Assembly (NCBI GenBank): GCA_963664595.2
Contig: CAXXOK010000010.1
Span: 1,240,001-1,304,000 of the forward strand
Source of the DNA: CAXXOK01 sp963664595
GTDB lineage: Bacteria > Bacillota > Clostridia > Christensenellales > Aristaeellaceae
Length of the DNA: 64,000 bases
Reading direction: 5' to 3'
The translations under genes were made by a program, and so were the position numbers. Every line of letters begins with the position of its first letter. The stretch's first letter is position 1. The notes below the pieces were generated by a model. The model did no database searches and had not been told where the DNA came from. It was given only the letters and a program-made list of their open reading frames with translations. Below, one piece after another: positions 33,634 to 41,069 of this stretch.

Positions 33634-33693
33634 GTTCGGGAGCGATATCGGCAAGGAAAGCGAAAATGCCGGCGAGAATGAGGAGGTGCTGGG

Positions 33694-34398
33694 ATGTCTG
33701 AACCTACAACGGTACCAGTTCAGAGAACCATTACCAGAAATACCACAAAACGAAAAAAGAAGAAGAACCAACTACCGATCGCAATGCTTGTGTTTTTATT
33801 CATGGTAGCGGTTGGCATCCTGCTGTCGGTTTTCCAATCAACCACCGTGGGAATGTTCTGGCTGTTCGGCGGGTGCTTCGGGTTCATCCTGCAGAAATCC
33901 CGTTTCTGCTTCACGGCTTCCCTGCGTGATCCCTGCATCACGGGCAGCACCTCCATTACCAAAGCGGTGCTGATTGCGTTTGCGCTTACCACCATCGGCT
34001 TTACCGCCATCAAATACAGCGCGTACGCATCCGGCCAGGCCATCCCCGGCATGAGCTACGTACAGCCCATCAGCCTGGCAACGGTTGTGGGCGGTATCAT
34101 GTTTGGTATCGGCATGGTCATCGCGGGCGGCTGCGCATCCGGTACGCTGATGCGTGTCGGCGAAGGCTTTATGATGCAGATGCTGGCCCTGGCGTTCTTT
34201 ATCATCGGCTCGCTGTGGGGCGCCCACGATATGGGCTGGTGGAACCTGAACGTGATCGCCGATTCCCCCCGTGTTTTCCTGCCGGATGTTTTCGGCTGGC
34301 TGGGCGCGGTGGTAATCCAGCTGCTGATCATCGCCTGCCTGTTTGTTGCCGCGGACCTGTGGGAACGCAAAAAGATGGGTATTAAAGACGAGGAATAG
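33694..34398 (+). CDS. YeeE/YedE-family permease, N-terminal half type
   Basis: A 234-residue membrane protein with a basic N-terminal tail (22-30) and about six membrane segments. FGGCFGFILQKSRFCFTASL and GIGMVIAGGCASGTLMRVGE are the conserved cysteine-containing motifs of YeeE/YedE (TsuA) thiosulfate permeases. Full-length family members of about 330-400 residues have two such halves. This gene encodes one half and the gene at 34744 the other, with a TusA gene between. The start has GAGGAGG. Transport of thiosulfate or another sulfur or selenium anion is inferred from the family. Confidence 0.85.
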   Translation: MSEPTTVPVQRTITRNTTKRKKKKNQLPIAMLVFLFMVAVGILLSVFQSTTVGMFWLFGGCFGFILQKSRFCFTASLRDPCITGSTSITKAVLIAFALTTIGFTAIKYSAYASGQAIPGMSYVQPISLATVVGGIMFGIGMVIAGGCASGTLMRVGEGFMMQMLALAFFIIGSLWGAHDMGWWNLNVIADSPRVFLPDVFGWLGAVVIQLLIIACLFVAADLWERKKMGIKDEE

Positions 34399-34454
34399 TA
34401 TTATGCTCCTGGCATAACGCTTCCAAATATAACAAACTTGAGGAGGACCTTACA

Positions 34455-34679
34455 ATGGCAGAATATGAATTGGATTGTTTGGGCGAAGCTTGCCCCGTAC
34501 CTTTAATGAAGACCGAGAAGAAGCTGAAGGATCTGAAATCCGGAGACGTGCTGATTGTGCATATCGACCACAGCTGCGCCATGAAGAACGTGCCCGAATG
34601 GGCCCGTAACCAGGGCTATAATGTGGAAGTGGATGAAGTGGACGACGGCGAATGGGACGTCGTGATCGAAAAGGCGTAA
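34455..34679 (+). CDS. TusA-like sulfur carrier between the two permease halves
   Basis: A 74-residue TusA-family protein. CLGEACPVPLMKTEKKLKDL holds the sulfur-carrying cysteine of the CPxP motif, and DHSCAMKNVPEWARNQGYNV the second conserved cysteine. In YeeE-YeeD systems the TusA-like protein takes the sulfur of imported thiosulfate. The ATG follows TGAGGAGG by several bases. Location between two half-permease genes supports a direct handover role. Confidence 0.93.
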   Translation: MAEYELDCLGEACPVPLMKTEKKLKDLKSGDVLIVHIDHSCAMKNVPEWARNQGYNVEVDEVDDGEWDVVIEKA

Positions 34680-34743
34680 CGGCCGCACCCCTTGATGCCG
34701 CACCTTGCCGTAGGTGCCCTGTAAGAAGAAAGGTCGTGGGACA

Positions 34744-35292
34744 TTGAAAAAGTTATGGGAGAACATCAGTAAAAACCGATATTATAAAATGGTTTTTAAA
34801 AATCCATTTACGTACATCACCGGCGCGGTGCTTCTCTCCATCACGCAAATCGCCTTGTTCGCATATTCCGGCAATCCCTGGGGCGTGTCCGGCACGCTGG
34901 CAAACTGGGGCGCCTGGATTTACCAGCTGTTTGGCGGAAGCGTGGAAAAATGGTATTACTTTTCCTCTTCCGGGGCACAGGCAACGCTGAAAGCCGGGGT
35001 TTTGAATCACGGCGGAACCATGCTGAACGTAGGGTTGATTTTCGGCGCACTGCTGGCCACGCTGTTAGCCTCGCAGTTCAAGTTTAAGAAGATCAAATCG
35101 CTGAAACAGGTTGTCGCCGCCGTGCTCGGCGGACTGCTGATGGGGTATGGCGCACGCCTTGCGGGCGGCTGCAACATCGGAGCGCTGTTCTCGAGCATTT
35201 CCTCCCTGTCCCTGTCGGGCTGGGTATTCGCGGCATTCCTGCTGGTGGGCGCTTATATCGGAAGCAAGCTGCTGGCGAAATTCTTTATGTAG
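34744..35292 (+). CDS. YeeE/YedE-family permease, C-terminal half type
   Basis: A protein of 182 residues with about five membrane segments. NPWGVSGTLANWGAWIYQL and GYGARLAGGCNIGALFSSIS are the second-half signatures of YedE/YeeE proteins, the GGC motif mirroring that of the gene at 33694. The two proteins together would make a complete permease. I chose the TTG at 34744, about ten bases after GAAAGG. An earlier in-frame codon at 34714 has no ribosome site. Confidence 0.82.
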   Translation: MKKLWENISKNRYYKMVFKNPFTYITGAVLLSITQIALFAYSGNPWGVSGTLANWGAWIYQLFGGSVEKWYYFSSSGAQATLKAGVLNHGGTMLNVGLIFGALLATLLASQFKFKKIKSLKQVVAAVLGGLLMGYGARLAGGCNIGALFSSISSLSLSGWVFAAFLLVGAYIGSKLLAKFFM

Positions 35293-35460
35293 CCTGTTTG
35301 CAAAAGCGGTCTTTGGGGCGCTGCCATCCTGAATCCATTTCAGAAAACCGTGATGCGCTGATGAACCATCGCGGTTTTCTTCATGGCAGGGGATTCCCGC
35401 TTTGCAATGACCGCCTGCCACAGACATAGCTGCGCAACTAGATGAAAAGGAACGGGGATC

Positions 35461-36684
35461 ATGGAAAAGAAAATTGAGAATTATGATGTAATCATCATCG
35501 GCGGCGGCGCCGCCGGCCTTACCGCAGGTATTTACTGCGGCCGCGCAAGGCTGAATACCCTGATTATCGAAAAGGCGCTGGTGGGCGGCCTGGCCACCTA
35601 CACCAACGAGATCGAAAACTATCCCGGTTTTCCCGAAGGCAGCACAGGCCTCGGCCTGATGGAGCTGTTCCACAAGCAGGCCAAAAAGTTTGGCGTAAAG
35701 TTCAAGCTGACGGATGTGCGCGACGTGAGGCTGGAAGGCGAAGACAAGATTGTTGAAACCTTCCGCAACGAATATCACTGCAAAGTGGTCATCATCGCAT
35801 CGGGCGGCAAACCGCGCCTGACCGGCGCCAAGAACGAGGATAAATACCTCTACGACAAGGGTATCTCCTTCTGTGCCACGTGCGACGCGGCCGCCAATAC
35901 CGGCAAAACCGTTATGGTGATCGGCAGCGGCGACGCGGCCATCGAGGAAGGCATGTTCCTTACCAAGTTCGCAAGCAAGGTGCTGGTATCCGTCATCCAC
36001 GACGAGGGTGTGATGGACTGCAACGAGATTGCCAAGGGCGAGGCGATGCGCAACGAAAAGATGGAGTTCCTGTGGAACACCACTGTGGACGAGTTCAAGG
36101 GTGAGGGCAAGCTTACCCACGTAGCGCTGAAGAACTCCAAAACCGGAGAGATTACGGATGTCCCCGTGGACACCTGCTTCATCTTCATCGGCTATCTGCC
36201 CAACACCGATATCTTCAAGGGCATGATCGATATGACCCGCGGCGGTTATGTGATCACCAACGAGCGCATGGAAACCAAAATCCCCGGCGTGTTCTGCGCG
36301 GGCGACGTTCGCGACAAGTTCCTCAAGCAGGTTGCCACCGCCGTAGGCGACGGCGCAATTGCCGGTTATGCCGCGGAGAAATACATTGCCGAGAGCGAAA
36401 TGTTCGAAAACCAGATCATGGGCGACAGCCGCCGCATTGTGTACGTGTATAACGCCGCAAGCGCCGATGACCGCAAGCTGTTGGCCGATATGGAAAAATA
36501 CGGGCAGAACTGCTGCGATCTGATGCTTAAGAAGGTGGACGTGTACAAGTCTAACGGCCTGGCCCAGCGCTTGGGCGTAGATCAGATTCCCTGCGTTGCC
36601 TATATCCGGGACAACAAGGTGATCGGCTGCGTATCCTGCGGCGATATCTGCCCCGATAGCATCGATAGCCTGGTCAAAAAGTAA
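35461..36684 (+). CDS. Thioredoxin-reductase-like flavoprotein fused to a thioredoxin-fold domain without CxxC
   Basis: A 407-residue protein. Residues 1-315 are a thioredoxin reductase: FAD loop GGGAAG (14-19), redox pair CATC (138-141), NAD(P) loop GSGDAA (155-160) and second FAD motif GVFCAGDV. Residues about 325-407 resemble a thioredoxin fold (RIVYVYNAASADDRKLL, KVDVYKSNGLAQRLGVDQIP) but the usual WCGPC is replaced by NAASADD. Cysteines instead occur at 351-352, 378, 390, 393 and 397. It follows the YeeE-TusA unit in the same direction after 168 bases, fitting reduction of persulfides or thiosulfonates. Confidence 0.87.
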   Translation: MEKKIENYDVIIIGGGAAGLTAGIYCGRARLNTLIIEKALVGGLATYTNEIENYPGFPEGSTGLGLMELFHKQAKKFGVKFKLTDVRDVRLEGEDKIVETFRNEYHCKVVIIASGGKPRLTGAKNEDKYLYDKGISFCATCDAAANTGKTVMVIGSGDAAIEEGMFLTKFASKVLVSVIHDEGVMDCNEIAKGEAMRNEKMEFLWNTTVDEFKGEGKLTHVALKNSKTGEITDVPVDTCFIFIGYLPNTDIFKGMIDMTRGGYVITNERMETKIPGVFCAGDVRDKFLKQVATAVGDGAIAGYAAEKYIAESEMFENQIMGDSRRIVYVYNAASADDRKLLADMEKYGQNCCDLMLKKVDVYKSNGLAQRLGVDQIPCVAYIRDNKVIGCVSCGDICPDSIDSLVKK

Positions 36685-36708
36685 TCGGTCGGCTTTCAAC
36701 CGCCATAC

Positions 36709-36743
36709 AAAAAGCTCCCAAACACGTAGTTCGGGAGCTTTTT
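36709..36743. terminator. Bidirectional terminator
   Basis: An 11-bp stem beginning with A5 and ending with T5 (36709-36719 with 36733-36743) lies between the convergent flavoprotein and alcohol dehydrogenase genes. Confidence 0.87.
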
Positions 36744-36795
36744 GTTTACCGTTATTCAATTTGACTTTAGGATTTTGCGTCTAGCCGCCATCGGG

Positions 36796-37968
36796 CTATT
36801 GGCACGCCAGCCGGTAAACCGCGGCGATCTCCTTGCGGGAAAGCGGATGGAAGCTGCCCAGCTTATCTCCGTTGTTGAGCAGGCACTTGGCTGCCATAAA
36901 CTCAATATCCTCTTCTTTGGCGCCAAGCTCCGCAAAACGGATCGGCATGCCGATTTCATGGTAGAAGGCTTCCAACAGCCGGATGCCCTCCCAGGCGGTG
37001 CGCTCCGGTTTTTCAAAATCCATGCTCACGCCGAACACGCGCACCGCAAACTGGGCAATCCGCGTAACGCGGAAGGGAAGCTGGTATTTGAGAAACGCCG
37101 GAAACATAACCGCCAGACCCGCGCCATGCGCCACGTCGTACAGCGCGCTGAGCTCATGCTCCATCATATGCGTGCTCCAGTCCTGCTGACGGCCCACGCC
37201 CAGAATATCATTGTGCGCCACCGTGCCTGCCCACATGATGTTGGCGCGGGCATCGTAATCCTTCGGGTCCTTCATTACAATCCGGGCATATTTCATCACG
37301 CTGCGGAGCACGCCCTCACACATACGGTCGCTCAGGTCCACCTCCGGCGTGTTGGTGAAATAGCGCTCCATTACATGCGCCATCATATCCACCACGCCGC
37401 ATGCGGTTTGGTAGGGCGGCAGCGTAAACGTGATTTCGGGATTCATGATGGCAAACGCGGGGCGCAGCAGATCCGAATCGCAGAAACGTTTGAAAAGCCC
37501 GTCCTCCTTGGTCACAACGCTGCTGTTGGAAGCCTCGCTGCCCGCGGCCGGGAGTGTGAGAATCACGCCCAGCGGCAGTGCCGCCGCAGGTGACGCCTTG
37601 CCCGTATAGAAATCCCAGAAATCACCGTGATAGGGAACGCCGATAGCGATGGCCTTGGCAGAATCAATCGCGCTGCCGCCGCCGACTGCCAGAATTATAT
37701 CCACATTCTGGCTGCGGCACAGCTCAATGCCTTTGTAGATCAGGGTATCTCGGGGGTTGGGCTTCACCCCGCCCAGCTCCAGCGCCTGCACGCCCGCCTG
37801 TGCCAGCGACGCCTTGACCTCATCCAGCAGTCCGCTTTTGATTACGGAACCGCCGCCGTAATGCAGCAGCACCTTTGAGCCGTATGCGCGGCATAGCTCG
37901 CCTGCTTTTTGCTGGGTATCCCGGCCGAAAAAGAACCGTGTCGGGTTGTGAAACGTAAAATCATTCAT
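36796..37968 (-). CDS. Iron-containing alcohol dehydrogenase, butanol-dehydrogenase type
   Basis: A 390-residue dehydrogenase of the BdhA/YqhD group. The NAD(P) site is visible as GGGSVIKSGLLDEV and ILAVGGGSAIDSAKAIA. Metal ligands fit Asp and His in CGVVDMMAHVMERYF and the two histidines in STHMMEHELSALYDVAHGAG. Such enzymes reduce short aldehydes to alcohols, commonly with NADPH, as a fermentation sink. The start is ATG 37968 with AGGAGG upstream. A codon six residues earlier overlaps that site. It has its own promoter on the minus strand. Confidence 0.92.
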   Translation of the reverse strand: MNDFTFHNPTRFFFGRDTQQKAGELCRAYGSKVLLHYGGGSVIKSGLLDEVKASLAQAGVQALELGGVKPNPRDTLIYKGIELCRSQNVDIILAVGGGSAIDSAKAIAIGVPYHGDFWDFYTGKASPAAALPLGVILTLPAAGSEASNSSVVTKEDGLFKRFCDSDLLRPAFAIMNPEITFTLPPYQTACGVVDMMAHVMERYFTNTPEVDLSDRMCEGVLRSVMKYARIVMKDPKDYDARANIMWAGTVAHNDILGVGRQQDWSTHMMEHELSALYDVAHGAGLAVMFPAFLKYQLPFRVTRIAQFAVRVFGVSMDFEKPERTAWEGIRLLEAFYHEIGMPIRFAELGAKEEDIEFMAAKCLLNNGDKLGSFHPLSRKEIAAVYRLACQ

Positions 37969-38291
37969 GAAATTGCCTCCTGACATATCGTTTACTTATT
38001 GAGCGTTTACTTGAATCTATGGTTTCACATGCTGTTCGGGTTTTCATTTGTTTCCAGCATACAATATTTACTCCCGGTTTTCAATGGTACTATTCGTACA
38101 ATACCAAAAAATCTGTATCCAATACGGGTGCGAAACAAATGTTCCATATCATTGCAGATTTCAGAATTATACCTGATTGTTATTTTTCAGAAACAGATTC
38201 GGTTTCTGTCCTCTTCTCAATGCTATGATGTGAATATAATTCTTTGTTGATGAATCCTGGCCATCATTTTTACCGATACCCGGTAAATGAA
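37969..38291. other. Intergenic region with bdh promoter and a LacI-like half-palindrome
   Basis: No gene is seen. On the minus strand TTGAAA (38084-38079), 17 bases, TATGCT (38061-38056) is a good promoter for the alcohol dehydrogenase. An inverted repeat CAGAAAC/GTTTCTG (38188-38194, 38202-38208) includes TCGGTTTCT, which also occurs in the LacI-type operator at 45995. Sequence near 38100-38220 is AT-rich compared with the genes. Confidence 0.5.
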
Positions 38292-39359
38292 TCACGCTCC
38301 CGCGGTCTCGCCGCTGATGGCTCCTCCGCCCGGCGGGGCCACGCTGTTACGCACCACAATGGAGGTGGGCAGTAATATGCGCCGCGGTTTGTGATCCTTG
38401 TTTCTCAAATGTTCCATCAGCAGGTTGGCCGCGGCGTCTCCCAGATCGACAAGCGGTACATCCACCGTGGTCAGCGAGGGGGTACACAGGCGCGACACCG
38501 GATAGTTGTTGTGCCCGACCACCGAAATATCCTCGGGCACCTTCAGCCCGCGCTCCGTTGCCCGTTTGATAAAGGTAACGGCAATCATATCATCCGTCGC
38601 CACCACAGCCGTCGGCAGGCGGTCCGAGGAGAGCAGCTTGTCACAGCAGGCTTCCATTTTGGAGATTCTCTGCTCACATTCAAACACGAGGGAATCATCA
38701 ATGGGTATTCCGTTTTGCTGCAGGGCCAGGTAGTAGCCGTTGCGCCGCTCAATGCTGGCAATAAACTCACTGCTGGAGTGGATCAGCGCAATGCGCCGGT
38801 GCCCCTGGGCGATCACGTGCATGGTGGTGTTTTTTACATCGTAGGTATTATCCGTATCTACCATATTGATGGCCGGCAGCTTGCAGGCCAGCTCGTAGTT
38901 TATGTTTCCCACGAGCACAAACGGGATATCGGCGGCGCTCAGCGCGCATACGGTCTGATCGTTATACCGGGAGCGCATCAGGATAAAGCCCTGGACGTTT
39001 CCCGTGGAATACATTGTCAGGCATTTCTGCACCTCATCCTCGCGGTCCTTAGCCATCAGCAGCAGCATTTGCATGTTGTTTTTGGACAGCTCCTGCCAGA
39101 ACCCGGCCAGCAGCGGCGGCACATATTGGCTTTGAAACGCGCTGGAAGCGTCCTGTGCGAGCACAATGCCGATGTTGTCCATCCTGCGGTTGGACATGCT
39201 CTTGGCGATGACGTTGGGATGGTAATCCAGTTTTTGGATGGCTTCCTGAATCGCCTTGCGTTTTTCCGGGGCAACATAGGCCTTGCTGCCCAGCATGCGC
39301 GATACAGTAGAAGCCGAAACCTTCGCCATTTTAGCGACATCGTGAATCGTTGCGCTCAA
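38292..39359 (-). CDS. LacI-family transcriptional regulator
   Basis: About 355 residues. The N-terminal helix-turn-helix reads ATIHDVAKMAKVSASTVSRM, followed by the hinge helix (IQKLDYHPNVIAKSMSNRR). The periplasmic-binding-like effector domain spans about 60-345. It is the last gene of the glycoside operon read from 46 kb leftwards and probably represses it through the palindrome at 45995-46006. The start is uncertain: TTG 39359 has AAGAAG eight bases upstream, whereas a GTG at 39368 directly abuts that sequence. The C-terminus is rich in Gly and Ala. Confidence 0.9.
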   Translation of the reverse strand: MSATIHDVAKMAKVSASTVSRMLGSKAYVAPEKRKAIQEAIQKLDYHPNVIAKSMSNRRMDNIGIVLAQDASSAFQSQYVPPLLAGFWQELSKNNMQMLLLMAKDREDEVQKCLTMYSTGNVQGFILMRSRYNDQTVCALSAADIPFVLVGNINYELACKLPAINMVDTDNTYDVKNTTMHVIAQGHRRIALIHSSSEFIASIERRNGYYLALQQNGIPIDDSLVFECEQRISKMEACCDKLLSSDRLPTAVVATDDMIAVTFIKRATERGLKVPEDISVVGHNNYPVSRLCTPSLTTVDVPLVDLGDAAANLLMEHLRNKDHKPRRILLPTSIVVRNSVAPPGGGAISGETAGA

Positions 39360-39554
39360 ATCAATCACTTCTTGCTGCGTATTTCACCGCCGTCCAGGCG
39401 ACCGCGGATGATTTATTATACAATACATACCCTGCGAGCGATAGTCCGCCCCCTATGCGTTTCCCCGTATGGTCTTTGTCAGGCAAACTTTTCTGCAGTG
39501 CTTTCATGCGCACCCTGCTCGTTTTCTTACAGGTTACCGAGTCTCCGCCACGGT

Positions 39555-40898
39555 TTACGCACCGCTTCCGCCGATGACTGACCGGAGAATTGCCTCCAGC
39601 CGTTCATAGGAAAAGTACATCTTTGCGATATCGTAGTTTTTTTGCACCTGAATGTGGTAGAGATCCGCATGGAGAAGGATTTCCAGCACATTCTCGGCCG
39701 CGCGCGCCGCCACGCCGGGCGGCAGGCGAAGGTCGCCTTCCTCCCCCTCAAACGTGTTTCCCAAGCTGGTATACCGGATGCCCCGCTGCTTGATATCCTT
39801 GAGGAACACAGGGTATTCAAACAACAGCAACGGCTTTCTGGCAAACACCGCTTCCAGCAGCTGATTCCCCCACCCCTCCAGAATGGAGGGATAGGTAACA
39901 AAGTCCGTAAAGGCATAGCTGTCCCATATCGCATAGGTTTTGCGGCTGCTTTGCGTTTCCCGGGAATGCCCCACCCGGTCGTTCACATAGCGGTATTCAA
40001 TGCCAAGCGCCTTCATTTTCTTTTGCAGTCGTTCCCAGTACACAGGCGCCTCATTCAGCCCGATAAACAGCATGATGATCCGGCTGGTTTCACCGAATAT
40101 CCTGCCGTTATACAGGGTTTTCCCGATCAGGCGCTCTTTGCGCTTCATCAGCTCCCCGACTGTCCCCACGGCAAACTCAATGGCTTTGCGCTCTGTGATG
40201 CGCGTAGCTTGCAAAAACACCAGATCGTTCGTCCCGATGCCGCACGCTTCCCGGAAGTCCGCGTTGAAAGCGTCCGGCTGCCACGCGGGCTTTGAGAAAT
40301 CAAACACGTTGGGCACTACCGCCGCGCCGATCCCCCTTCTCCTGTCCAGCTCCTCCTGCGCGATGCCGTTGATAACGCAGTGGGCTGTGTTGGGCAGCTT
40401 CGGCGGAAAATACTCCGCCAGCATGTTGCTAACCAGCGAAGTCGTCGGATGCCAGTAGCGGGAACGCTCCCAGTAAAAATCGTGATGATGGCCGATAAAC
40501 CGTACCTCCGGCCGACGGGCCGCTGCCCTCGCAAACGCGATCCCGGTCGGCAGGTTCCAGCCGAGAGACCAGATATTGTTGGGTATGACAAGCTCCAGCC
40601 GTTCCTGATCAATCAGTTTCAGAAGCTTTCTTTCGATTTCGTCCGCCATGGAATGGATTTCCTGTTCCAGTTCCTTTTCGCTGACGGTCAGCTGATGATA
40701 GCTGTTTTCCACGATCCGGTTGTTCCGTTCGCTTTCATAGCGCATATCCTCAATCACATGAGCCTCGCAGGCGCCCCGGCTGCCCGCGATATACGCGCAG
40801 GTATGCCCCATGCTCTCCAGCACCGTTTTCCATTTATCCATTTCCAGCGATACGCCGTCCGTTTCCCCAACGCGGAAATGCGCTAATGCCACGTTCAT
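39555..40898 (-). CDS. GT4-type glycosyltransferase in the phosphorylase operon
   Basis: A 447-residue retaining glycosyltransferase with two Rossmann domains. The N-terminal part (ALAHFRVGETDGVSLEMDKW) carries the glycine-rich acceptor loop, and the C-terminal part (DFVTYPSILEGWGNQLLEAV) carries the nucleotide-sugar E-x7-E-like motif of family 4. It probably makes or extends a small glycoside. Cotranscription with a glucosylglycerate-phosphorylase-like enzyme suggests a glycerate- or glycerol-linked glycoside as product or substrate, but the donor and acceptor are not evident. The ATG follows GAGGGAT. Confidence 0.8.
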   Translation of the reverse strand: MNVALAHFRVGETDGVSLEMDKWKTVLESMGHTCAYIAGSRGACEAHVIEDMRYESERNNRIVENSYHQLTVSEKELEQEIHSMADEIERKLLKLIDQERLELVIPNNIWSLGWNLPTGIAFARAAARRPEVRFIGHHHDFYWERSRYWHPTTSLVSNMLAEYFPPKLPNTAHCVINGIAQEELDRRRGIGAAVVPNVFDFSKPAWQPDAFNADFREACGIGTNDLVFLQATRITERKAIEFAVGTVGELMKRKERLIGKTLYNGRIFGETSRIIMLFIGLNEAPVYWERLQKKMKALGIEYRYVNDRVGHSRETQSSRKTYAIWDSYAFTDFVTYPSILEGWGNQLLEAVFARKPLLLFEYPVFLKDIKQRGIRYTSLGNTFEGEEGDLRLPPGVAARAAENVLEILLHADLYHIQVQKNYDIAKMYFSYERLEAILRSVIGGSGA

Positions 40899-40954
40899 GG
40901 TCTATCCCTCAACTTCTGCAAGGTAAACACTGAATAAATCCCCTGCACACCGGC

Positions 40955-41050
40955 GTGTTAGTTTTCCGCCAGCTTGAGGCTGCAAAACCTTCAGCGTAGC
41001 ACGGCTGCTACTTCAGATTCCCCAGCCCCAACCTGATGAAAAACTAACAC
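40955..41050. repeat. 96-base structured element with 11-base terminal inverted repeats
   Basis: GTGTTAGTTTT (40955-40965) and AAAACTAACAC (41040-41050) are perfect inverted repeats bounding the element. An inner hairpin GTAGCA-CGGC-TGCTAC lies at 40996-41011. The element fills the gap between the phosphorylase and glycosyltransferase genes. It could be an intercistronic RNA structure or a small MITE-like remnant. No second copy was noticed in the window. Confidence 0.5.
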
Positions 41051-41069
41051 CATCGCACATGCGCTTGAT

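Noticed and set aside
35065..36759. 564-codon antisense frame over the flavoprotein and YeeE genes
   Set aside because: No start signals or motifs. It spans two real genes on the other strand.
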